This document shows, piece by piece, positions 56,758 to 64,000 of a stretch of 64,000 nt of DNA (its first letter is position 1; each line of letters begins with the position of its first letter). The stretch comes from Mangrovicella endophytica (GTDB lineage: Bacteria; Pseudomonadota; Alphaproteobacteria; Rhizobiales; Rhizobiaceae): contig NZ_PKMZ01000008.1 of the NCBI RefSeq assembly GCF_002893625.1, positions 62,001 through 126,000 on the forward strand, read 5' to 3'. Both the position numbers and the translations under genes were made by a program. Under the pieces are notes generated by a model. That model did not search any database and had not been told where the DNA came from. It worked only from the letters and a program-made list of their open reading frames with translations.

Positions 56758-57288
56758 ATGTCCATTCAGTTGCTTCTCGCATCGCTGCTTCGGTTCAAAA
56801 CCGCATCGAACCGTGAACTGTTGAGCGCCATGGCTGCCGTGGCTGATGAAGGACCGTCAGATCGCCTCTCGTCGGCCCTGCGCGTTCTTGCCCATGCGCA
56901 CAGGGTGGATCTGATCTTCGCCGCCCATCTGCAGAGGCAGCCGCATGCCTTCGACGCGAGCTGGACGGCGGAGGCTCCGGCGTTATCCGACCTGGCTTCG
57001 TCGGTTGCCGAAACGGACCAATGGTATCTGGACTACATCTCGGCCGTCAGATCCGACGAACTGGAGGAGGTGGTGGATTTCACGTTCACGGACGGCAGCA
57101 GGGGACGCATGTCGCGTGAAGAGATGTTGGCCCATGTGGTGACACATAGCGGCTATCATCGCGGCGAAGCCGGCAGACTGATGCCGGAGGTTGAAAGTAC
57201 GTCGATGCGGGATGTCTTTGCAGGCTATCTGCACCGGGAAGAGCCGCAACGCCGGAGCGTGAGGTGCCCGAGCCCGTCGAATGATTAA
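56758..57288 (+). CDS. DinB-family protein
   Basis: 176-residue four-helix-bundle protein of the DinB/YfiT superfamily. The metal-binding histidines are visible: one in AHAHRVD and two in HVVTHSGYHRGEAGRL, the classic third-helix pattern. Members are often thiol-dependent transferases or of unknown role. GGAGG lies 6 bp before the ATG at 56758 (MSIQLLLASLL); a 13-codon extension is possible. It overlaps the tetR gene by 8 bp, so the two form an operon. Confidence 0.88.
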   Translation: MSIQLLLASLLRFKTASNRELLSAMAAVADEGPSDRLSSALRVLAHAHRVDLIFAAHLQRQPHAFDASWTAEAPALSDLASSVAETDQWYLDYISAVRSDELEEVVDFTFTDGSRGRMSREEMLAHVVTHSGYHRGEAGRLMPEVESTSMRDVFAGYLHREEPQRRSVRCPSPSND

Positions 57289-57874
57289 TACAGCAGCGAA
57301 ACGCCCGAGAACCAGGCCGCCGGAGGAACGGCGGGACAGCCTGATGACGTCGGCCGAGCGGCTCTTCCTGGAGAAGGGCGTTGAACAAACGACGATCGAG
57401 GATATCACCGCAGGAGCCGCGATCTCGAAGGGCGCCTTCTACCTGCATTTCGGCTCGAAGGCGGACGTTGTCCAGGCTTTGCGCTCCCGGTTCGTGCAGG
57501 GCGTCCTCGATCGGATCGTCGGTGCTGTCGCAGAGTGTTCGCAAGTCGATCCGGACGCAAGGCTGCAGGCATGGGCACGGGCCTGCGCGACGGCTTACTT
57601 GGAGGCCACCCGCCTGCACGACCTCATCTTCTCGGCGCTGCCGCTGCCGCCTCGCGAGGGCCTGGCACGTAACATCCTGACCGATCACCTCGAAGGATTG
57701 CTGCGCGATGGAAACGTCAAGGGCGCCTGGTCGCTGGCCGATCCCCATTTCACAGCCGTATTCCTGTTCGCCGCACTGCACGGGGTCGTCGAAGGCAGGA
57801 CGAGCGAGGCTGGCGAGGCTCGCGAAACGCTTCTCGACGCGATCGAGACCCACTTCCGCCGGGCTGTTCGCTGA
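57281..57874 (+). CDS. TetR-family transcriptional regulator
   Basis: 197-residue repressor. The helix-turn-helix covers residues about 16-62 (RRDSLMTSAERLFLEKGVEQTTIEDITAGAAISKGAFYLHFGSKADVVQAL). A helical ligand domain follows. It overlaps the DinB-like gene and probably binds the 19-bp palindrome at 56700-56718, controlling both genes. The ligand is unknown. Confidence 0.93.
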   Translation: MINTAAKRPRTRPPEERRDSLMTSAERLFLEKGVEQTTIEDITAGAAISKGAFYLHFGSKADVVQALRSRFVQGVLDRIVGAVAECSQVDPDARLQAWARACATAYLEATRLHDLIFSALPLPPREGLARNILTDHLEGLLRDGNVKGAWSLADPHFTAVFLFAALHGVVEGRTSEAGEARETLLDAIETHFRRAVR

Positions 57875-58032
57875 AGCGCGAACCGGGGCGCCTGCACGCT
57901 ATCAGCCTCGCACTGAGCGACTCCAGGGTGCGGCGAGGTCTGCCACGAGGTGCAGCAGCCAGCGGACCGACGGCGGAGCATCATGAGGCATGATGGCTGC
58001 GCCTCTCCAAGCCGACCATGTCGCGCGCCGGC

Positions 58033-59028
58033 CTACCAGCGCTGGTGGACGTGCGGCGCGATCAGGCGGCGATAGATCTCGCGCACCCGGTCCATGGTTT
58101 CGGCCGGCAGCGGCGCCAGAGCGCTGGCGCCGGCATTGCCCTCGGCCTGCTCGCGGTTCTTGGCGCCAGGGATGACCACGGAGACGGCGTCCTCCATCAG
58201 GATCCAGCGCAGCGCGAACTGCGCCATGGTGGCGCTGCCCGGCAGAAGCGGGCGCAGTTCCTCCACCGCCTGCAGGGCGACCTCGAAGGGCACGCCCGAG
58301 AAGGTCTCGCCGACGTCGAAGGCTTCGCCATGGCGGTTGAAGGCGCGATGGTCGTCGGCCGCGAAGGTCGAGCCGGCGCTCATCTTGCCGGTGAGGATGC
58401 CGCTTGCCAGCGGCACGCGCACGATGATGCCGACATCGGCAGCCTTGGCTTCTCGGAAGAACAGCTCGGCCGGCCGCTGGCGCAGCATGTTGTAGATGAT
58501 CTGTACAGAGGCGACGCCGGGATAGGCGATTGCCTTCAGCGCCTCCTCCACCTTCTCGACCGAGACGCCGTAGAAGCGGATCTTGCCCTTGTCGACGAGC
58601 CGATCCAGCGCCTCGAAGACCTCGGGACGATAGAACACCTCCGTCGGCGGGCAGTGCAGCTGGACGAGGTCGAGCGTCTCGACGCCGAGATTGGTGAGGC
58701 TCCGGTCGATGAAGGCTTCCAGATTGGCGGCGTTGTAGCCATCCGCGACATGCGGATCGAGCCGGCGCCCGGCCTTGGTCGCGACGATCGGTCGCTCACC
58801 ACCGCGCTCCTTCAGGACATCGCGGATGATCCGCTCGGAGCGGCCGTCGCCATAGACGTCGGCCGTGTCGATGAAGGTCACGCCGGCATCGAGCGCGGCA
58901 TGGAGGGCCGCGCGCGCATCCGCCTCGCCAACGTCGCCCCAAGAGCCGCCGATGGCCCAGGCGCCGAAGCCGATCTCCGAAATGTCCCAGCCGGTGCGGC
59001 CGAGGCGTCGTGTGCGGATCGTCGTCAT
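58033..59028 (-). CDS. Aldo/keto reductase
   Basis: 331-residue NADPH-dependent oxidoreductase with the AKR TIM barrel. The catalytic tetrad residues are in FIDTADVYGDGRSE (Asp, Tyr), ATKAG (Lys) and VQLHCPP (His). The cofactor region VVIPGAKNREQAEGNAGA follows. It is closest to the YajO/YccK-like group acting on small aldehydes and ketones. The start at 59028 (MTTIRTRRLGRTG) matches the family. It is divergent from the chemoreceptor gene. Confidence 0.94.
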   Translation of the reverse strand: MTTIRTRRLGRTGWDISEIGFGAWAIGGSWGDVGEADARAALHAALDAGVTFIDTADVYGDGRSERIIRDVLKERGGERPIVATKAGRRLDPHVADGYNAANLEAFIDRSLTNLGVETLDLVQLHCPPTEVFYRPEVFEALDRLVDKGKIRFYGVSVEKVEEALKAIAYPGVASVQIIYNMLRQRPAELFFREAKAADVGIIVRVPLASGILTGKMSAGSTFAADDHRAFNRHGEAFDVGETFSGVPFEVALQAVEELRPLLPGSATMAQFALRWILMEDAVSVVIPGAKNREQAEGNAGASALAPLPAETMDRVREIYRRLIAPHVHQRW

Positions 59029-59465
59029 GATGTGCTGCCTCGATGCCTGTGAACGGGCTCCCGCCTGATCGGGGAGCCGCTGCCGCCGCATTCGCGCAAT
59101 CTCGCGGCACGGTACGAGAAGCTAGGCAGGGGGCCCGTCGCGGTAAGAGCCGGCTTTCCATTCGAGCGGATTATCCTCCCGCATATGCTCTTGAAGGGAC
59201 AGGGCAGCGGAACAAGCGGAATGGTGCAGGCCGGTCATAGAAGGCGAGCTCTCATGCGGCCGGACAGAAGCGAGCACGCTCGGCCGGTCACATTTGGTTG
59301 TACGTCGCGCGCCGCTACCGCGATTTAACCTCGGGTTTACCAAGAATCGGCAAGTCTATTGCCGTGCGTGTCGATGCTAAAGTCCTGAGACGATAACGTA
59401 ATCTTGTCTTTTTCGACTTGCGGGAACGACGCAGGCCCAGACTTTCCTCCGGTGAGACCCTTTCC
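59029..59465 (+). other. 437-bp divergent region upstream of the chemoreceptor gene
   Basis: No gene was found. It contains a hairpin CGGCAA-N5-TTGCCG at 59348-59364 and a CtrA-like site at 59325-59341 (listed separately). An AT-richer tract around 59370-59420 probably carries the promoter of the chemoreceptor gene. Confidence 0.4.
59325..59341 (+). promoter_or_regulatory. CtrA-like box upstream of the chemoreceptor gene
   Basis: TTAA-N7-TTTACC lies 125 bp upstream of the chemoreceptor start. The CtrA consensus in Alphaproteobacteria is TTAA-N7-TTAA(C), so there is one mismatch. CtrA controls motility and chemotaxis genes in this class. Confidence 0.35.
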
Positions 59466-61250
59466 ATGGCCTTCCCTTCGTTTCGCAGCTCCCTAAACGC
59501 ACGCAAGATCGCCGGCCTCGACGCTCTGAGGACCAATGTGATGCTGGCTGACAGCAGCCTGCACATCACCTACCTCAATCCGGCACTGGAGGCGCTGCTG
59601 CGCGAGGCGGAGAGCGAATTGAAGACGGAGCTGCCCCGCTTCAGCGTATCGACGCTGATCGGCAGCAACATCGATGTCTTCCACAAGAACCCGTCGCATC
59701 AGCGCAACCTCCTGGCCGCGCTGCAGAAGCCGCACAGCGCCACCATTCGCGTCGGCCAGCGCGCCTTCGATCTGCTCGTCACGCCGCTGCGCGAGGGCTC
59801 GAAGATCGTCGGCTTCGTCGTCGAGTGGGCCGACGCCAAGGAGCGCCTGCTGAATCTGGACTATGCGGGCCAGATTGCCGCGGTCTGCCGCTCTCAGGCC
59901 GTCATCGAGTTCAAGGTCGATGGCACCATCATCCAGGCGAACCGCAACTTTCTGGACGTGATGGGCTATTCCGAGGAGGAGATCGTCGGCCGCCATCACA
60001 GCATGTTCGTCGAGCCGGCGCATCGCGACAGCGCGGAGTATCGCGAATTCTGGAGCGAGCTGCGCAGCGGCAAGTTCCAGGCCAACGAGTTCAAACGCCT
60101 CGGCAAGGGCGGTCGCGAGGTCTGGATCCAGGGGTCCTACAATCCGATCCTGGACGCCGCCGGCAAGGTCACGAAGGTCGTGAAATATGCCGTCGACGTC
60201 ACACCGCGGGTCGCCGCCGTCGCCGAAGTGGGCAACGCGCTGAGCGACCTTGCCGAGGGCAATCTCGACCGTCGCATCCGGCAGGTGCTGCCGCCGGAGC
60301 TCGATCAGCTCCGGGTGGACTTCAATCGAGCCGTGGACGGCCTGGAAGCGGCCATGCGGCAGGTCAAGCACGCATCCGGCGCGATCGGCGAAGGTATGAC
60401 CGAGATCAGCGTCGCTGCCTCAGACCTTTCGCAGCGGACCGAGCAGCAGGCCGCGAGCCTGGAGGAGACGGTCGCAGCTCTGTCGGAGGTGTCGCGCGGG
60501 ATCAACGCGACGGCTGCCGACGCGGTGCGCGCCAATGGATCGGCGGCAGCAGCCCTGAAGAACGCCGAGAAAGGCGGCACCATCGTCGCGCAGGCGACGG
60601 CCGCCATGGCGCAGATCTCCGCCTCGTCCGACAAGATCGGCAAGATCATTGGCGTCATCGACGAGATCGCCTTCCAGACCAACCTCCTGGCGCTGAACGC
60701 CGGCGTTGAAGCGGCGCGAGCCGGCGAGGCGGGCCGAGGCTTTGCGGTGGTGGCGCAGGAGGTGCGCGGGCTTGCCCAGCGCTCCGCCGAGGCCGCCAAG
60801 GAGATCAAGGATCTCATCTCCGCCTCGTCCGCTGAGGTCGAAAACGGGGTGGGACTGGTGTCGGCGTCCGGCCGCAGCCTTGAGGAGATCGTCACGCAGG
60901 TCCGCGAGATGAGCGAGGTCGCCGACACGATCGCGCGCAACGCCAACCAGCAGGCGCTGTCGTTGAAGGAGGTCTCCACCGCTGCCGACCAGATGGACAA
61001 GGTCACGCAGCAGAATGCGGCGATGGTGGAAGAGACCACCGCAGCCGCCCAGAGCCTGCTCGGCGAAACCGAACAGCTTGCAGAACTGATGAGCCGGTTC
61101 CGCACGAGCGGGGCAGAGCAACGGGCGCCGCGGGCCGCAGCCCGCTCGACCGTGCGGCCGGCCTCGAACCGCAGCGTCGTCCAGATGAAGACCGCCGGCG
61201 CCGGCGGGGCCGCAGCCAAGCCGGTGGAAAGCGAGTGGGAGGAGTTCTAG
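59466..61250 (+). CDS. Soluble PAS-PAS methyl-accepting chemotaxis protein
   Basis: 594-residue cytoplasmic chemoreceptor with no membrane segment. Two PAS domains lie at about 15-125 and 140-262 (the second with the PAC end [10 protein letters not shown]). A HAMP-like segment ([15 protein letters not shown]) and the signalling coiled coil follow. The hairpin tip is [31 protein letters not shown]. The C-terminus ends in E-W-E-E-F, the tryptophan/phenylalanine-bounded pentapeptide that docks CheR/CheB. It probably senses an intracellular redox or energy signal. A terminator follows. Confidence 0.94.
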   Translation: MAFPSFRSSLNARKIAGLDALRTNVMLADSSLHITYLNPALEALLREAESELKTELPRFSVSTLIGSNIDVFHKNPSHQRNLLAALQKPHSATIRVGQRAFDLLVTPLREGSKIVGFVVEWADAKERLLNLDYAGQIAAVCRSQAVIEFKVDGTIIQANRNFLDVMGYSEEEIVGRHHSMFVEPAHRDSAEYREFWSELRSGKFQANEFKRLGKGGREVWIQGSYNPILDAAGKVTKVVKYAVDVTPRVAAVAEVGNALSDLAEGNLDRRIRQVLPPELDQLRVDFNRAVDGLEAAMRQVKHASGAIGEGMTEISVAASDLSQRTEQQAASLEETVAALSEVSRGINATAADAVRANGSAAAALKNAEKGGTIVAQATAAMAQISASSDKIGKIIGVIDEIAFQTNLLALNAGVEAARAGEAGRGFAVVAQEVRGLAQRSAEAAKEIKDLISASSAEVENGVGLVSASGRSLEEIVTQVREMSEVADTIARNANQQALSLKEVSTAADQMDKVTQQNAAMVEETTAAAQSLLGETEQLAELMSRFRTSGAEQRAPRAAARSTVRPASNRSVVQMKTAGAGGAAAKPVESEWEEF

Positions 61251-61669
61251 GCAGCCGCCTAAGACTGATCCGCGGGAAGGCCGGTACCGATCGCGGTGCC
61301 GGCCTTCTTGCATGGGACGCCACAGGCTGTTGCTGTGGAGCCGCCGCCTGAAGCCGCAAGGGCCGTCTCCTTACGGCTATAGGCATAGGTCGCGATCTCG
61401 GGCGTTGCAGCGCCCTCCGCGCCGGCTCCAAGCATTGACTTTCGCGCGCCAGTCGTGTTTCACCCCAGCTGATCCGCGACAGGTTTCGTCCGCGACCCGC
61501 CGACCGGGCTCCTCTGGGTAATGCCGGAGCCACCCGGAGGTCACCATCCGCCAGCGAGTTTCGCCCGCGGATGCGTTCTGCTTTGGCTCCATGCCAGAGC
61601 GGCGGTTTGCACGGCGGCGCCCGATGCACCACCTTCCGTCTTCATCCTTCGAAGACGCGGGAACGTTTG
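61251..61669 (+). other. 419-bp region between the chemoreceptor gene and ffh
   Basis: No convincing gene was found. The first 60 bp hold the chemoreceptor terminator. A TTGACT at 61436-61441 could be the -35 of the ffh promoter, though the -10 at 17 bp (TTTCAC) is poor. I looked for the SRP RNA (conserved GGAAGGAAGCAG core) and did not find it. Confidence 0.4.
61276..61309 (+). terminator. Intrinsic terminator after the chemoreceptor gene
   Basis: A 13-bp stem with one G-T pair (left arm 61276-61288, right arm 61294-61306) is followed by TT-CTTG. It lies 25 bp after the stop at 61250. Confidence 0.75.
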
Positions 61670-63241
61670 ATGTTCGATTCGCTGCAGGACCGCCTCGGGT
61701 CCATTCTCAACGGCCTCACCGGCCGCGGCACGCTCTCCGACAAGGATGTCGGCGCGGCGCTACGCGAGGTGCGCCGTGCGCTGCTCGAGGCTGACGTCGC
61801 GCTGGAGGTGGTGCGCTCCTTCACCGACCGCATCCGCGAGAAGGCCGTCGGCGCAGCCATCGTCAAGTCGATCAAGCCCGGCCAGATGGTCGTCAAGATC
61901 GTCCATGACGAGCTGGTGGCGCTGCTCGGCTCCGACCAGGTGCCGATCGACCTCAATGCCCCCGCGCCGGTGACGATCATGATGGTCGGCCTGCAGGGCT
62001 CGGGCAAGACCACCACCACGGCGAAGATCGCCAAGCGGCTGACCGAGCGCCAGCGCAAGAAGGTGCTGATCGCCTCGCTCGACACGCGCCGCCCGGCGGC
62101 GCAGGAGCAGCTGCGCGTCCTCGGCGAACAGACGGGCGTCGCGTCGCTGCCGATCGTCGCGGGACAGGGGCCTGTCGACATCGCGTCCCGGGCCGCTCAG
62201 GCGGCCCGCCTCGGCGGCTACGATGTCCTTATCCTCGACACCGCCGGCCGCACCCATATCGACGAACCGCTGATGGCCGAGATGGCCGAGATCAAAGCGC
62301 GTTCGAACCCGCACGAGATCCTGCTGGTCGCGGACTCGCTGACCGGCCAGGACGCGGTGAATCTTGCGCGCTCCTTCGATGAGCGTGTCGGCATTTCCGG
62401 CATCGTGCTCACCCGCGTCGACGGCGACGGGCGCGGCGGCGCCGCGCTCTCCATGCGCGCCGTCACCGGCAAGCCGATCAAGCTGATCGGCGTCGGCGAG
62501 AAGATGGACGCGCTGGAGGACTTCCATCCCGCGCGCATCGCCGACCGCATCCTCGGCATGGGCGACATCGTCAGCCTGGTGGAGCGTGCCGCCGAAACCA
62601 TCGACGCGGAAAAGGCCGCGGCGATGGCCAAGAAGATGCAGGCCGGCAAGTTCGACCTGAACGATCTCGCCGACCAGATCGGCCAGATGCAGAAGATGGG
62701 CGGAATGGGGGGCATGATGGGCCTCCTGCCCGGCATGGGCAAGATCAAGGACCAGATGGCCGCCGCCGGCCTCGATGACAAGCTCCTGAAGCGCCAGCTC
62801 GCCATCATCTCCTCGATGACGGCTGAGGAGCGCTCCAACCCCGACATCCTGAAGCACAGCCGCAAGAAGCGCATCGCATCCGGCTCCGGCACGTCCTCGG
62901 CCGACATCAACAAGCTCCTGAAGATGCACCGCGCCATGGCCGACATGATGAAGGCGATGGGCAAGGGCGGCCGCGGCGGCCTGATGGGCAAGATGATGGG
63001 CGGCCTGGCCGGCAAGATGGGCCTGCCCGGCGGTCTCGGCGGCGGCATGCCGGACCTCTCCAAGATGGATCCGAAGGAGCTCGAGGAGATGGCCCGCGCC
63101 GTGCAGGGCGGTGGTGGCCTGCCGCCGATGCCGAACGGCCTGCCCGGCGGCTTGGGCGGCCTCGGCGGATTGGGCGGTGGCTTGCCGAAGGGGCTACCCG
63201 GCGGCTTTCCGGGCCTGCCGGGCATCGGGCGGAAGAAGTGA
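61670..63241 (+). CDS. ffh: Signal recognition particle GTPase Ffh
   Basis: 523-residue SRP54 homologue that binds 4.5S RNA and signal sequences. The N domain starts at MFDSLQDRLGSIL. The GTPase P loop is GLQGSGKTTT, with LDTAGRTHID and the TRVDGDGRGGAALS segment. The M domain is methionine-rich (IGQMQKMGGMGGMMGLLPGMGKIKDQM) with the RNA-binding S-G-S-G-T motif. The last 80 residues form a Gly/Leu/Pro-rich repetitive tail. The start is the ATG at 61670. It works with FtsY, 13 kb to the left. Confidence 0.97.
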   Translation: MFDSLQDRLGSILNGLTGRGTLSDKDVGAALREVRRALLEADVALEVVRSFTDRIREKAVGAAIVKSIKPGQMVVKIVHDELVALLGSDQVPIDLNAPAPVTIMMVGLQGSGKTTTTAKIAKRLTERQRKKVLIASLDTRRPAAQEQLRVLGEQTGVASLPIVAGQGPVDIASRAAQAARLGGYDVLILDTAGRTHIDEPLMAEMAEIKARSNPHEILLVADSLTGQDAVNLARSFDERVGISGIVLTRVDGDGRGGAALSMRAVTGKPIKLIGVGEKMDALEDFHPARIADRILGMGDIVSLVERAAETIDAEKAAAMAKKMQAGKFDLNDLADQIGQMQKMGGMGGMMGLLPGMGKIKDQMAAAGLDDKLLKRQLAIISSMTAEERSNPDILKHSRKKRIASGSGTSSADINKLLKMHRAMADMMKAMGKGGRGGLMGKMMGGLAGKMGLPGGLGGGMPDLSKMDPKELEEMARAVQGGGGLPPMPNGLPGGLGGLGGLGGGLPKGLPGGFPGLPGIGRKK

Positions 63242-63252
63242 GGGAGACGCCG

Positions 63253-63606
63253 ATGGCAGATGGGGAGATCGACGGCACGGCCAGCGACGCGGAACGCGCG
63301 CGCGTGCTGCTGCGCGACCTTCGCGCCTCGATCGATAATATCGACGCGGCCATCGTCTACATGCTGGCCGAGCGCTTCCGCTGCACCGAAACGGTCGGCC
63401 GGCTGAAGGCCGAGCACAAGCTGCCCGCCGCCGACCCGGCGCGTGAGCGCGAGCAGGTCGCCCGGCTGCGGCGGCTGTCGGACGACGCCCGGTTCAATCC
63501 GGACTTCGCCGAAAAGTACCTCAACTTCGTCATCCGGCACGTCATCCGTCACCACGAGGCGGTCGCGGCCGGGGAAGAGAATGTCGGTCTCGTAGCCCGC
63601 ACTTAA
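63253..63606 (+). CDS. Chorismate mutase (AroQ class)
   Basis: 117-residue all-helical chorismate mutase, converting chorismate to prephenate for Phe/Tyr synthesis. AroQ features are LRASIDNIDAAIVYMLAERFRCTETVGRLKAEHKLPAADPAREREQVARL, with the catalytic Arg/Lys/Glu positions intact. AGGGAG lies 6 bp before the ATG at 63253; a GTG at 63238 overlaps the ffh stop. Its place between ffh and rpsP is a common Rhizobiales order. Confidence 0.93.
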   Translation: MADGEIDGTASDAERARVLLRDLRASIDNIDAAIVYMLAERFRCTETVGRLKAEHKLPAADPAREREQVARLRRLSDDARFNPDFAEKYLNFVIRHVIRHHEAVAAGEENVGLVART

Positions 63607-63661
63607 GCTGCTGCCCGACCGAAGCACCAACGAACCAGATCAGACCTAGGAGACTATCACC

Positions 63662-64000
63662 ATGGCCCTCAAGATGCGCCTCGCCCGCGCCGGCTCCAAG
63701 AAGCGCCCCTACTACCACATCGTCGTCGCCGACGCCCGCGCACCCCGCGACGGCCGCTTCATCGAGACGCTGGGCGCCTGGAACCCGATGCTGCCGAAGG
63801 ATGCCGAGCGCGTCACGCTGAAGGAAGACCGCATCAAGCATTGGCTCGGCGAAGGCGCCCAGCCGACCGACCGCGTGCTGCGCTTCCTCGATCAGGCCGG
63901 TATCGCCAACCGCCCGGCCCGCTCCAACCCGACCAAGGCCCTGCCGGGCAAGAAGGCGCAGGAGCGCGAGGCCGAGCGCAAGCAGCGCGAGGAAGATGCT
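63662..64000 (+). CDS. rpsP: 30S ribosomal protein S16, C-terminus cut by window edge
   Basis: The 113 visible codons start [35 protein letters not shown], the S16 signature. They continue through [36 protein letters not shown] into a charged C-terminal tail ([13 protein letters not shown]). AGGAG lies about 11 bp before the ATG. In this group rimM and trmD usually follow beyond the edge. Confidence 0.96.
   Translation, partial: MALKMRLARAGSKKRPYYHIVVADARAPRDGRFIETLGAWNPMLPKDAERVTLKEDRIKHWLGEGAQPTDRVLRFLDQAGIANRPARSNPTKALPGKKAQEREAERKQREEDA

Noticed and set aside
61251-61669. Possible SRP RNA gene next to ffh
   Set aside because: The conserved GGAAGGAAGCAG-type core and a matching long hairpin are absent.

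Overview
The window is high-GC, densely packed chromosomal DNA of an alphaproteobacterium, most likely Hyphomicrobiales (Rhizobiales). The support is gene content and order: an IalB-family protein, a DUF2794 protein, the dapF-mtaB-ftsY-yciB block, ccmABCDG, and the ffh-chorismate mutase-rpsP block at the right edge. A family such as Aurantimonadaceae is only a guess. I recognised no tRNA, rRNA, CRISPR array, prophage or insertion sequence. The ends cut through ppa (left) and rpsP (right).

Layout. 1-9.3 kb: ppa, a GNAT enzyme, a PH-domain protein, a LysR regulator divergent from a small secreted protein, a DbpA-type DEAD-box helicase, typA and an M3 oligopeptidase. 9.5-16.3 kb: a marR-MFS efflux pair, a lipoprotein, an ICMT-like methyltransferase coupled to a membrane hydrolase-like protein, a luciferase-like monooxygenase and a DUF1206 membrane protein. 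16.4-26.6 kb: phoD, argG, a LysE exporter, a GST, an orphan BrnA-like antitoxin, a DUF305 metal-binding-type protein, rlmN, ialB, a YkvA protein, thpR and a TesA-like esterase. 26.6-37.4 kb: the ybbAP-type ABC exporter, a Bax inhibitor-1 protein, a YncA-type acetyltransferase, a BrkB protein, DUF2794, a cystine-type ABC uptake operon and a DUF1223 protein. 37.6-44.3 kb: acnA, divergent from cytochrome c maturation genes ccmAB and ccmCDG, which are split by an inverted brnTA toxin-antitoxin module. A second toxin-antitoxin module (tacAT type) follows ccmG. 45.3-51.2 kb: DUF533, yciB, ftsY, mtaB and dapF. 51.4-59 kb: a XoxF-type PQQ dehydrogenase, an EEP-family protein, an MBL-fold hydrolase, a DMT transporter, a DinB-tetR pair and an aldo/keto reductase. 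59.5-64 kb: a soluble chemoreceptor, ffh, chorismate mutase and rpsP.

The most interesting points are these. (1) ftsY is broken into two frames at a run of nine A's, which is either a sequence error or a real slippage site; its acidic N-domain carries three copies of a W-L-D-A motif. (2) brnTA splits the ccm locus, and its -10 overlaps one copy of a perfect 12-bp tandem repeat. (3) A textbook CueR/HmrR-type copper promoter lies before the DUF305 gene. (4) Three GTCA cores at exact 11-bp spacing (PHO-box-like) lie before phoD, followed by a hairpin covering its ribosome site. (5) A 19-bp perfect palindrome lies before the dinB-tetR pair. (6) A XoxF-like dehydrogenase carries the lanthanide Asp but has no cytochrome partner nearby.
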